The notes below the pieces were generated by a model. The model searched no databases, was not told where the DNA came from, and saw only the letters and a list, made by a program, of their open reading frames with translations. Source: a virus. Taken from it: a stretch of 40,353 nucleotides of DNA. Every line of letters begins with the position of its first letter. The stretch's first letter is position 1. Of this stretch, positions 29,841-39,000 are shown one piece after another. The position numbers and the translations under genes are program-made. Location: the IMG/VR virus record IMGVR_UViG_3300009553_000047, positions 1 to 40,353 of that record. One strand, written 5' to 3'.

Positions 29841-29853
29841 ATTAACTAAAATA

Positions 29854-29947
29854 ATATCTTGAAGTTTCGCCTCCCTTGCGTTAATGGGATATCGCTTAGC
29901 AGCGTTAAAGCCAATTCTTCGTAGAGGAGTTCGAACCCTCAAGATAT
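29854..29947 (+). ncRNA. Candidate tRNA-like structured leader RNA B (94 nt)
   Basis: A perfect 9-bp closing stem, ATATCTTGA (29854-29862) with TCAAGATAT (29939-29947), encloses CCC...GGG, CGC-TTAGCA-GCG and GAGG-A-GTTCGAAC-CCTC. The last arm resembles a T-arm and adjoins the closing stem, as in tRNA, but the loops do not fit a working tRNA. It lies 71 bases before the capsid gene. Confidence 0.35.
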
Positions 29948-30018
29948 GAATGAGAACGGATGTAGTACGTTTCGTCCACGGATCACCATATCAATATAAA
30001 ACCTAATTCAAGGTTTAT

Positions 30019-30507
30019 ATGACTATTACAACTACTGGTTCCTTGGGTCCTATGATCCTCCAGTCACTAGCGCCGTCGATGTTATATACCCCGACGCCTG
30101 GTATGCCTTATATTATCGTGGCGGATAAAATTTCCATGCCACCAAATGGCGGTACAACATGCCGTTTTATGAGACCTAGAGCACTAACACCCCCAACAGT
30201 GCAACTTGGTAATAGTGGTATTGATCCACCAGCACAAGTTCCACAACGGGATATCATAGACGCTCAAATGGCCTTCTTCGGTACTGGATGTATCATCAAT
30301 GAACAGGTTATTTTACAGGACCAAGAGGGTGTATTAGCTTGGGTCTCTGATAGACTGGCTGTAGCAATGAGACAGGCAGAAGATTTAATTTTAAGAGATT
30401 ATATCTTATCTGCTGCTTCACAGATTAATGCTGGCGGAGGATCCAATGGCTTCAACCCGACCAATCTAGGTCTAACAGACTTTAGCTTGGTTGCTACAAC
30501 ACTCGAT
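30019..30507 (+). CDS. Major capsid protein, exon 1 (residues 1-163)
   Basis: ATG 30019, ribosome site in AAGG upstream. The reading frame otherwise runs to a stop at 30564, but from 30508 it is intron. The exon covers MTITTTGSLGPMILQSLAPS and VPQRDIIDAQMAFFGTGCIIN, typical of HK97-fold coat proteins of the P22/N4 gp56-like group, with the AMRQAEDLILRDYI helix. It ends in ...ATTLD in phase 0. Together with exon 2 it gives 326 aa, about 100 shorter than P22 coat, possibly without the extra insertion domain. Place after the scaffold supports the call. Confidence 0.85.
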
Positions 30508-31577
30508 AAACTTTGTGTCGAGTATAAATCTTTGGTAATTGACTTGGAGTGCCTGGCTGCGTAAGCGGAGGTTAACAAGGCGGAAGGCGAAAGCCACCGT
30601 GAGAGACTAAATCCAGAGACCCGAAAGGGATGCGATAGTCCGACCCATGAATATATATGAAATCATGGAGACTAGCAGAAATGACTAGTCCGCTTAAATA
30701 ATAGGTTGGTTGAGTTGACGAGCTTTTTGATAAATTTCTTCTCTTCCAGAGAAATCTTTGGAAAGAACTTTTTCCCTAAGTTTCATCAATTCAGCGCAAA
30801 TAGGTTTTTTGTGAACCAGAAAAGGAAAAATACCTTGAAGAATAGGATCAAGTTGCAAATTTGCAATTCTCCAAAGCATTTGGTTTCTACAATTAGGAAG
30901 ATGACTTTTGTCCAAAAAATGGAATTGTCCTCCAAATTTCCTAGAAGCCCAGTAAAAAAATGGAGACTTGGAATTATTACATTGCAATTGAGCACGATAA
31001 GTGGGAGTTTTTCCCCTTTTTTGAATTACTTTGTTAATGTCGAGACTACACTCTGCATCAATAAATCCTGCAAGATAAGCAAAATCTTCTTCAGTAGGTT
31101 TAAGTGTATTTCTAACCGATTCAATCTCTTCTTTAAGAGAATTTTGAATGAGATAAGTTTCTTCTTTAAGTATTTTCATAGCCTTAACAAGGGATTTCCT
31201 AGAATCTTTAAAGTTAAGGGATCTGAAGTTAAGGAAAACATCGCATTCTTTAGATTTCTCGATAAGATAAGGTTTTATTCGTGCAAGAAATTTGTATCCT
31301 TCTTTGGTAAACACAAAATGATAGGATGGAACTCTGTTTTTTTGTTTTGTTTTTTTAACTTGAATCGTTCCTTCGAAATGATCGTTGAACCATTCAATGT
31401 TATCAAGATGAGTAGAAATAATAGAGAAGGTGTCTTGAAAAAATGGAGAAGTTTTAATTTCTCCAATATAAAAACACCCATCTCCATCGATATAACCTGC
31501 TGCGTATGCTAACCATGTTTCATTCATGAAAGAATGATAACATTTATGCATTATTTGAGTCAATAAGTAACAGTAAG
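30508..31577 (+). ncRNA. Group I intron in the capsid gene (1070 nt)
   Basis: P1: exon end CUCGAU (30502-30507) pairs with the guide GUCGAG (30517-30522), giving the U.G pair at the cut. P10: UUUGU (30512-30516) pairs with 3' exon ACAAA (31578-31582). The intron ends in G (31577). The core shows P6-type GGC-GAAA-GCC (30586-30595), P7 GACTA/TAGTC (30605-30609 and 30636-30640), P8 CCC-GAAA-GGG (30620-30629), and P9-type hairpins (30646-30667 and 30670-30690). Exon join keeps phase 0. Exact boundaries are my prediction; the core match to the group I pattern is seen directly. Confidence 0.88.
30694..31551 (-). CDS. LAGLIDADG homing endonuclease, antisense within the intron
   Basis: 285 aa from ATG 31551 (or 277 from 31527); a TTG start at 31581 would cross the splice site and is less likely. 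Two LAGLIDADG motifs, LAYAAGYIDGDGCFYI (about residues 14-29) and FAYLAGFIDAECSLDI (about 156-171), show a monomeric two-domain enzyme. In the second motif the usual DG pair is EC; Glu may still serve as the acidic catalytic residue. It should cut intron-less capsid genes and spread the intron. It is read against the capsid gene, so it needs its own promoter. Confidence 0.88.
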   Translation of the reverse strand: MHKCYHSFMNETWLAYAAGYIDGDGCFYIGEIKTSPFFQDTFSIISTHLDNIEWFNDHFEGTIQVKKTKQKNRVPSYHFVFTKEGYKFLARIKPYLIEKSKECDVFLNFRSLNFKDSRKSLVKAMKILKEETYLIQNSLKEEIESVRNTLKPTEEDFAYLAGFIDAECSLDINKVIQKRGKTPTYRAQLQCNNSKSPFFYWASRKFGGQFHFLDKSHLPNCRNQMLWRIANLQLDPILQGIFPFLVHKKPICAELMKLREKVLSKDFSGREEIYQKARQLNQPII

Positions 31578-32069
31578 ACAAATAACGCTTATAAATTTAT
31601 GAGCGGTATCGAGGGAATGGATCGATTTGGTACAGGCCCTATAAGAAGCGCTTATTTCATGATTAGCTCAACAGAGCTTCAATCTGATTTTGACGCGCTT
31701 GTAGGTCAGGGTGTATTAAACAACTGGAATTATCCTTCAAATGCGTCTGCATTACCTCTAGAATGGGGTTCTGTATACAACATTAGGATTTTAACTAGTT
31801 CCGAAGCGCCTGTGGCTAGAAATGCTGCTATTGATAGCGACGGTGATGTAGCCGACGTTTATTATAATGCTGTGATGGGCAAACAAGCTGTGACACACAT
31901 ATCTCAAGATGGTTTTTCCATGAACTTGATTTATCGTGGTCCAGAGTTTAGCGGTATGTTACAACAGAATTGTACTCTTGCAGTTAAGTTTGCTCAATCG
32001 CAAGCGTTAACACAAGACACCGCGATCCGTAACCTTGTTTGCACTAGAAATAGTGCTTTGGGGGTGTAA
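31578..32069 (+). CDS. Major capsid protein, exon 2 (residues 164-326)
   Basis: From the predicted splice point the frame reads TNNAYKFMSGIEGMDRFGTGPIRSAYF, continuous with exon 1, and ends at TAA 32069. The region MSGIEGMDRFG...SEAPVARN...AVTHISQDGFSMNLIYRGP is the conserved C-terminal half of this coat family. An apparent ATG at 31599 lies inside the exon and has no ribosome site, so it is not a separate gene. The next gene starts two bases after the stop. Confidence 0.85.
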   Translation, partial: TNNAYKFMSGIEGMDRFGTGPIRSAYFMISSTELQSDFDALVGQGVLNNWNYPSNASALPLEWGSVYNIRILTSSEAPVARNAAIDSDGDVADVYYNAVMGKQAVTHISQDGFSMNLIYRGPEFSGMLQQNCTLAVKFAQSQALTQDTAIRNLVCTRNSALGV

Positions 32070-32070
32070 T

Positions 32071-33207
32071 ATGGCTGAATATTCAAAAATTGCTAGAGGT
32101 AGTTTTACCTCAACGGGTCAAGCGCAAATTATTAATTTGCCGTTTCAACCTAGCTATGTTCAATTTACTAACTACACAAACGCTTTTACAGCTGCGGCAG
32201 CAAGCCAAGTTGTATCAGCTGAGTGGTATGCTAGTATGGGACAAGGTTTTGCAGTACAGACCGTATATGATGCAACACCTGACCTAGTAACGGATGCTGT
32301 TATTACCGGTGGTATTAGCACATTCTCAGCGGGTCAATTGCTTCAGTTTGGTCCTACGATGACTGTAACAGATATAACAAAGGCAGATCCTGCTCAAGTT
32401 ACTGTAACAGCACACGGACTTAAAAGTGGAGATGTAGTTATTTTGATGGGGTTATTTGAGACTGCTTCAACAGGCATGTCTCAGATAGATGGTATTCCTT
32501 TCACGGTAACTGTCATTGATGCAAACAATTTTACTATACCATGGAACACCAACCAGTCTAATTACACTGTAATAAGTGGAGCTGCGACAGGAACTCCTCG
32601 TATGAAAAAAGTGTTGTATCCTTACATTTATTTCCCTGGAGTCTCATTTATCACTGATATTGATCTTAACACTCCAACAGGATACACAACTATCAGCACA
32701 ACAGATGCTCATAATTTTGTGGTTGGACAGGAAGTTGCATTCAGGATTCCTGATCAATGGGGTACAGTGGAATTAAATTCGTTGCCAAATACACTCGTTC
32801 CTGGTTCTCCAGTTTATGGGTATGTGGTTTCGGTGACGGATTATAATACTTTTGTGGTCAATATCGACTCAACTGCATTTACGGCATTTAATACCAACCA
32901 AACGGTAGCAAGTGTTCCTGGGCTTTCATATCCTCAGGTAGTGGCTGTAGGTGATGTAAATACTGGTGGAGTTCAGATCTCTGCTGGTTCTCAGTTGTAT
33001 CCTCCTCCTTATTTTGTGCCTATTGGCACAACTAGGATTAATACCATCAACGGACCTGCAATCCAAGGCGCTTTTGTGAATAACACAAGCCAAGGATTTA
33101 TTATCGGTTCTGGCGCTGGTGTTAATGTGACAGGATCAGTTCTTGTTGGAGCTGAAGGCGATGTCATTCATTGGATGGCAATCTATCCAGATATGGTGTT
33201 GCCTTAA
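32071..33207 (+). CDS. Virion decoration/fibre-type protein with repeated beta domains, 378 aa
   Basis: ATG 32071 with GGGGGTG upstream. Two copies of a beta module occur: VTVTAHGLKSGDVVILMG (about 112-129) and ISTTDAHNFVVGQEVAFRIP (about 203-222), each followed by a short V-x-V/N-x-F strand pair. The pattern T-x-x-x-H-x-(L/F)-x-x-G-(D/Q)-x-V recurs in other virion proteins of this phage. The C-terminal part continues with PQVVAVGDVNTGGVQI. Following the coat gene, a capsid decoration or head-fibre role fits. Confidence 0.6.
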   Translation: MAEYSKIARGSFTSTGQAQIINLPFQPSYVQFTNYTNAFTAAAASQVVSAEWYASMGQGFAVQTVYDATPDLVTDAVITGGISTFSAGQLLQFGPTMTVTDITKADPAQVTVTAHGLKSGDVVILMGLFETASTGMSQIDGIPFTVTVIDANNFTIPWNTNQSNYTVISGAATGTPRMKKVLYPYIYFPGVSFITDIDLNTPTGYTTISTTDAHNFVVGQEVAFRIPDQWGTVELNSLPNTLVPGSPVYGYVVSVTDYNTFVVNIDSTAFTAFNTNQTVASVPGLSYPQVVAVGDVNTGGVQISAGSQLYPPPYFVPIGTTRINTINGPAIQGAFVNNTSQGFIIGSGAGVNVTGSVLVGAEGDVIHWMAIYPDMVLP

Positions 33208-33242
33208 TTAGAGTTGAATTTAAAACTTTAATTATGCAAATT

Positions 33243-33277
33243 AGGGGTAGGATTAACATTCTACCCCTTTGGTTTTT
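33243..33277 (+). terminator. Intrinsic terminator just before a start codon
   Basis: AGGGGTAG (33243-33250) pairs perfectly with CTACCCCT (33261-33268), followed by TTGGTTTTT. It would end the coat/decoration transcript. The ATG of the next gene stands directly after the T-run, so that gene depends on read-through. Confidence 0.65.
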
Positions 33278-33715
33278 ATGGCACAGCAGGAAGGCGTTTT
33301 AACGTACCCAATACCAGCTTGGCAAAACACTGTTCCTGAACCGGAATTTTATCAGCCATCCCGCTTTGTTATAGATGATATAGATTTAGGTCAGACAACG
33401 ACTGTAACTACCACTGAAGACCATAATTACGTGATAGGCCAAGAGTGCCGCTTATTGATCCCTGCGCCATTTGGATGCTTTCAACTTAATGAGGTGATAG
33501 GAAATGTTTTATCAATTCCTGCATCAGATCAAGTGGAACTATCTATTGATTCCTCACGAAATGTTGACGCATATATTGCTTCTAGCGTTACTTATCCTAG
33601 TGTGGCGCAAATTATTGCAGTAGGAGATTACAATAGCGGGCAACAGAACACAAATGGAAGAACAAACCAGTTAACATATATCCCTGGGTCATTTATTAAC
33701 ATATCACCTCAATAG
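33278..33715 (+). CDS. Shortened paralogue of the preceding decoration protein, 145 aa
   Basis: ATG 33278 (MAQQEGVLTYP); no clear ribosome site apart from the hairpin. It aligns by eye with the C-terminal half of the protein at 32071: IDLGQTTTVTTTEDHNYVIGQE against IDLNTPTGYTTISTTDAHNFVVGQE, and YPSVAQIIAVGDYNSG against YPQVVAVGDVNTGG. It therefore looks like a partial gene duplicate that is either a second virion protein or decaying. Confidence 0.6.
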   Translation: MAQQEGVLTYPIPAWQNTVPEPEFYQPSRFVIDDIDLGQTTTVTTTEDHNYVIGQECRLLIPAPFGCFQLNEVIGNVLSIPASDQVELSIDSSRNVDAYIASSVTYPSVAQIIAVGDYNSGQQNTNGRTNQLTYIPGSFINISPQ

Positions 33716-33722
33716 GTAAAAC

Positions 33723-34301
33723 ATGGCAGACAAACCAAAATTGAACTCAGCAGGCGACAAAGAACTACAGAAAGCAGAACAACAATTTAAAGCTTTTGAT
33801 GAGAATGTCCAAACTTTAACAATGGACAGAATGAATCAGGCCCCTAAATTAGAAGTAGAGCCTCAGACTAGGTTATCTCAAAGCGAAATAGCAGATTCTA
33901 AAGATGTACACCTTAAGCCTCATAGAAGCATCTCAAGTAGAGAAAAGTTCAACGAAGATTATAGGAGCGAATATAACTTTGCAAAAGAGTATGTGTACTT
34001 TATTGCAGAAAACAAAGAAATCATTGGCGAAGACATTGATATCTGGACAAAACCTTTTGCGGGATTGCCTGCGGAGTGGTGGAAGGTGCCGGTAAATAAG
34101 CCTGTATGGGGTCCAAGATACCTTGCAGAAAGAATTAAAGGGTGTAAGTATCATAGATTGACCATGCAAGAAAGTGTTACTCAGGTAAGTAGAGAAGGAC
34201 AGTTCTTTGGTCAAATGGTAGCGGATACAACAATTCAAAGGCTAGACGCAATGCCAGCCACTAAAACTAAATCTATTTTCATGGGAGCACACGCATTCTA
34301 A
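33723..34301 (+). CDS. Hypothetical virion-region protein, 192 aa
   Basis: ATG 33723 with AGG upstream. N-terminal 70 residues are charged helix (KELQKAEQQFKAFDENVQTL), the rest is mixed with Trp/Pro-rich WTKPFAGLPAEWWKVPVNKP (about 101-120) and RLTMQESVTQVSREG. It sits between decoration and adaptor genes, so a head-completion or minor structural role is likely. No family recognised. Confidence 0.55.
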   Translation: MADKPKLNSAGDKELQKAEQQFKAFDENVQTLTMDRMNQAPKLEVEPQTRLSQSEIADSKDVHLKPHRSISSREKFNEDYRSEYNFAKEYVYFIAENKEIIGEDIDIWTKPFAGLPAEWWKVPVNKPVWGPRYLAERIKGCKYHRLTMQESVTQVSREGQFFGQMVADTTIQRLDAMPATKTKSIFMGAHAF

Positions 34302-35507
34302 ATGAATTTCGTCAGTAATGTCTTAACATACATGAGAAGATATCTTAAAACGCCTTCAAACCAGTCTATAACAGATGATCTACTTATTGATTATCTGAAT
34401 AGGTTCCTTCTTTTTGATGTTGACGCTAGAATGCAACTTTTCGATTTTAAGAAGACATATACTTTTGAAACACAACCTGGTGTTGATCGCTACAATATGC
34501 CTCTTTATGATCCTCAGATTGAGAATGCGTCAACAAACCCATCTACAATTGGCTTATATCCCGTTTATCAAGGGTTTTTGGATAATGTTTATGTAAATGG
34601 GTATAGGGTTCAATTTACTACATTACGTGATCAATTTAATACTATATGGCCTCCTTGGGTACAGCAAAACTTAGTTGTAGGTCAAGGAGATGGTACCGCA
34701 GGACCATATACTCTTCAAATTCCATTGTCTCCAGGAAATTCTACAACCCCTCCAATAAATCCTCCCATCCAGTGTTTATTGAGAGGGCACGTAGACATGC
34801 AAGGCATTATTGCTTCTGGAAATAATATCGATCCTCCTTTAGGCAATACTCTAAATACGAATATTCCCGTAACAAGCATCTCTCCAGCGGTTTATTTTGT
34901 ATCGTCGGATGCATCGGGGGCTAATGTTGTCGTTCAGGACAGTGGAACATTCTTAACTAGCAATGTAAACTATGGACTGCTAATGGCTCCTGGGAATGCC
35001 CCGAACAGCTATTCGACGCTATCAGGTGGTTATAGTACCACATTAAACACCGTGAACTATTTGACAGGGCAGGCCGTTGTGACTTTTCCGTCAGCTATTC
35101 CATCGGGCGTTAATATTACTGCCCAGTGTTCATATTTTCAATGTGGATTACCTAGATCGATTTTGTATTACAACAATACATTAACTCTTAGAAGCCCTCC
35201 TGATAGGCAATATTTAGTTTCATTGGACGCCTACATGTCGCCAGCTGCTTTCTTGAATTCTGAAGCTGCTTTACCATTCGCATACATGGGAGAATATTTG
35301 GCCCTGGGCAGCGCAAGAAAAGTAATGTATGACACTCAAAACGATGAAATGTTTCGATTTTACGAACCTATATTTAAAGAGCAGGAGCTTTTAGTTTGGA
35401 AAAGAAGCCAAAGGCAATGGACTGCTACAAGAACACCCACAATCTATTCTCAAGGAATGCCAGGATATCAATCAGGCTGGAATAACCAAGGATCTAATAT
35501 TATATGA
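34302..35507 (+). CDS. Head-tail adaptor-type protein (gp4 position), 401 aa
   Basis: Starts on the base after the previous stop. The N-terminus is helical (VSNVLTYMRRYLKTPSNQS...LLIDYLNRFLLFDVDARMQLF), as in head-tail connector proteins that dock below the portal. A large beta-rich insert (about residues 110-280) follows, and a helical part returns near the C-terminus (YMGEYLALGSARKVMYDTQ). P22 gp4 has 166 aa, so this one is much larger. Position and N-terminal pattern support the call. Confidence 0.55.
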   Translation: MNFVSNVLTYMRRYLKTPSNQSITDDLLIDYLNRFLLFDVDARMQLFDFKKTYTFETQPGVDRYNMPLYDPQIENASTNPSTIGLYPVYQGFLDNVYVNGYRVQFTTLRDQFNTIWPPWVQQNLVVGQGDGTAGPYTLQIPLSPGNSTTPPINPPIQCLLRGHVDMQGIIASGNNIDPPLGNTLNTNIPVTSISPAVYFVSSDASGANVVVQDSGTFLTSNVNYGLLMAPGNAPNSYSTLSGGYSTTLNTVNYLTGQAVVTFPSAIPSGVNITAQCSYFQCGLPRSILYYNNTLTLRSPPDRQYLVSLDAYMSPAAFLNSEAALPFAYMGEYLALGSARKVMYDTQNDEMFRFYEPIFKEQELLVWKRSQRQWTATRTPTIYSQGMPGYQSGWNNQGSNII

Positions 35508-36085
35508 CAAACGTTGCCTACAATACGAATATTCCTTTTGCAAGCAATAGCCCTTCTCAGGATCAACCGAGGATGCAGGAGAATACTAACTCTTTGAAGT
35601 CGCTTATTGAAATAGATCACGTTGGTTTTGGAAATAATGAGGGAGGATACCATAATGTTATTCATCAACCTCCTCAAGTTGCAGATCCTGCGGCTATTGT
35701 AGGAATTGGACAGACATATGTTAAAACCACAAATGGAGACCAACAGCTCTTTTTTGAAAGTGGCTTAGGAGTTGTTTCGGCCATTTCAAATAGATCTGGA
35801 AATGGCACTGTTGCGGTAGCATTAATACCTACAACTGTTGTTACAGTTCCTAATGATTGTATTGGATTTGTGAGCATAGAAACAAATATTACCGGATATG
35901 TATGGGGACTTACATTTTTTAGCATTGCGGGAACTGTATATGTAAATTGGACTCCGAACACAGTTGTAGGGATTACACAGCCAACAAAAATCTTTCTTAC
36001 AGTTAGTGGATTAGATATCCAGGTATCTAGAATAGACGGCGCAAATTACAATGCTAAATTCAAATATATCCTTTGGGGAAATTAA
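35504..36085 (+). CDS. Hypothetical virion protein, 193 aa
   Basis: Start overlaps the adaptor stop (ATGA). Begins MTNVAYNTNIPFASNSPSQD, then a helical HVGFGNNEGGYHNVIH segment and a beta-rich C-terminal half (VVTVPNDCIGFVSIETNITG). The combination (short peptide, GGYHNVIH-like motif, beta domain) is common in phage tail or fibre proteins. It overlaps the gp10-like start by one base. Confidence 0.55.
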   Translation: MTNVAYNTNIPFASNSPSQDQPRMQENTNSLKSLIEIDHVGFGNNEGGYHNVIHQPPQVADPAAIVGIGQTYVKTTNGDQQLFFESGLGVVSAISNRSGNGTVAVALIPTTVVTVPNDCIGFVSIETNITGYVWGLTFFSIAGTVYVNWTPNTVVGITQPTKIFLTVSGLDIQVSRIDGANYNAKFKYILWGN

Positions 36086-39000
36086 TGGGGGAAAAGTTAA
36101 TCGTTGGCCCTATCATGAAAGGTTTGAAAAGCAATTTAAAACCTTTTTCTATTGATAACGATTCTTTTCCTGTTCTTGAAAACGCTTACCAATGGCGTGG
36201 ACGGATCAAAAGAAAGCGTGGAACTAGGTTTTTAACTCGTTTAAGGCGTTATTTTAATTCGGCAAGTACGGCATATGGAAGCACTACATCTTTTGTGCTA
36301 GTAGCAGGAGACGGTAATTTAATCACAGCTTTTGGACTTCCTGCAAATAGTCAAATTATACCTGGAACAGTAACTCTTACTGACGCAACCGCAGTAAATA
36401 CTTATACCGACCCTGCTTCCGACGGAATCCTTGTCGGTGTTCCTGGTGGAACTGGAAAGATAAACTATGCTACGGGTGCCATTACAATTGCATCAGGAGC
36501 AGGAAATACAATAAATGCGGTTTCTTTTAGCTTTTATCCTAGCCTTCCGGTTATGGGGTTTAGAGATTTTGCTGTAAATTCCTCACAATATCCTGGAAAC
36601 TTAGCTTTTGACACTAAGAAAGCTTATAATGTCTTAGTTGCCTTTCCATTTACGGCTTATGATGTCAGCTTCTATAAAAATCCGCCGGCAGATGCAACAA
36701 ATTTACCTAATTATGTACCTAAATCCGTTTGGACTTCAGTTAGTTGGAACGGTCAAAATTACCAGCAGTTTTATACAATCAACTATCAGGGTGCTTTATG
36801 GGCCACTAATGGGATTACGGTTCCTTTTACGACGACAAACATAGGGATGCAGTTTAAGCAGATTTCTGGTGTTGCTAATATAGTTGCGGGAAATGGTACA
36901 ACAGTTGTTTCAACAGCTGACTTAACGATTATAGGACATGGATTGGTGGTAGGTGATTTCATTTATGTGAATGAAGTCAATGGTGTTACAGGAATTAATT
37001 TTCAAACTGGATATGTTACAGCCGTCATTGACCCCAACACAGTAACAGTTACATTCCCTTTTGCTATCCTTGGAGGAGCCTACACCTCTGGCGGTATAGC
37101 TCAATATCTTACAAGTAATGCCAATCCCGCATTAGACTGTATTCGATGGTATGATGGGGATCCTACAGATGGAGTAATAACAACTCCTGGTTTTGTTCAA
37201 GGTAAAGGATGGGTTAACTTCATGCCTCCTTTATCACGAGATGTATTTTCTATAGCCGATCTTCCAGCACGTCAATATTATCTTGTTGGAGCTAAACTAA
37301 TAGCTAATTTCAAAGATCGACTCATATTTTTCGGTCCAGTAGTTCAAGCATCAACTGGAAGCCCTATTTATTTGCAAGATACTGCTATATTTAGCCAAAA
37401 TGGAACTCCTTATTATACATCCTCTTTTGCCTACAAAGCAGCAGCTCCAACAGATCCTACTTTAACGGAATTTGGCTATCATTCTGTTTTAGTTCCTGAA
37501 AATCAAACTGCAACGGCTCCAGCATGGTTTGAAGATCAAACAGGATTTGGTGGATTTCTTTCCGCTGGTTTGGACGAGCCTATATTTACCGTGGGATCAA
37601 ATGAAGATGCCCTTATTGTAGGTTTTGATTCCACACAGACACGCTTCATGTATACCGGCAACGATATAATTCCTTTCTTGTTCTACATAATCAACTCTGA
37701 ATTAGGGGCTGGAAGCACATTTTCAACTATTCAGATGGATCAGGGGGTTATTACTAGAGGGGATAGGGGTATAACTATTACGGGTCAAACGCAATCACAG
37801 CGTATCGACCTTGATATCCCAGATGAGAACTTTGAAATAAAGTTGGTGGACAATGGAGCAGAAAGGCTATGTTCGCAGAGAGATTTTATTAACGAATGGG
37901 CATATTTTACTTATCCTGTTAACAATATTAATTACGTATTTCCAACTCAGACTTTACTATACAACTATCGTGATAACTCATGGGCCATCTTTCGCGAATG
38001 TTATACTTGTTATGGACAATTTAATCCTATAACTGGATTTATCTGGTCTACGGTGTATTTTTACTATCCTACCTGGTCAGTATGGACAGACTCGTGGGAT
38101 TCAGGGGAAAATACTAGACTACAACCTCAAGTCGTAGGAGGAAATCAACAAGGATTTCTTATATCTAAGGATGTAGGAACAGGCGAAGGGACTTCTCTTT
38201 ATATCCAGAGCTTTAGTGGAACGACTATAACATCCCCAGATCATTGCCTCAACAGTGGGGATTTCATTATCATTACTGGAGTTTTAGGATCAATAGGAGC
38301 TCAAGTAAATGGAAGAATATTTCAGATATACAACACAACCATTAATTCTTTTCAAATTGATCCCTCAATCACTTCAGGAACATATTCTGGAGGTGGTCTA
38401 ATCATAAGGCTATACAAGCCTTTTATACAGACTAAGCAATTTCCAACATATTGGGGAGATGGAAGAAAAACAAGAATAGGACAACAGCAATACCTTTTAG
38501 ACACTACTTATAATTCCCAAATCACCTTACAGATATATCTAAGCCAAGATTCTGATAGTTCTTATAACGAGGGAAGGATAGTTCCTGTTCCTTTTCCTGA
38601 TAATAGTAGTTTAACATTTAGCACAGTGCTTTTTACATGCCCTGAGAGCTACAATCTTGGACTTACTCCATATACAACAAACCTGCAAATGCCCACAGCA
38701 TTACAGCAAAACCAGATTTGGCATAGGATTAATACTTCGCTTATTGGCGACACTGTTCAGTTAGGGTTTACGATTTCTGATGAGCAAATGAGAGCTTTGG
38801 TTGATTCACCGATTGTTTTTGCAATCACTAACGCAACACAAACAAGCCCCTTAGTTTTAGATAGCTTGGGAGAGTTTGGAGCAGATACGCTTATTAGAAT
38901 CGATGGGGTTTTAGGGATGACAGAATTGAACGGGAACGTTTATAGGGTTATTTCTTCTACGGACACTCAAGTAACTATTGAAGTGGATGCGACCGGGTTT

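Noticed and set aside
29854-29947. A true tRNA gene (cloverleaf with GTTCGAAC arm)
   Set aside because: The T-loop is displaced by one base, the second arm has a 6-base loop and no D-loop GG fits. I list it only as a tRNA-like element.
30508-30564. C-terminal end CVEYKSLVIDLECLAA of an unspliced capsid protein
   Set aside because: It lies within the intron after the P1 guide; it would be made only if splicing failed.
30706-31512. 268-aa rightward open frame across the intron
   Set aside because: It is the mirror image of the LAGLIDADG gene, Phe/Lys/Ser-rich, with no motif. The leftward frame has both LAGLIDADG motifs.
31599-32069. Separate gene starting at ATG 31599
   Set aside because: No ribosome site, and the coding sequence continues upstream to the predicted splice site in phase with exon 1.
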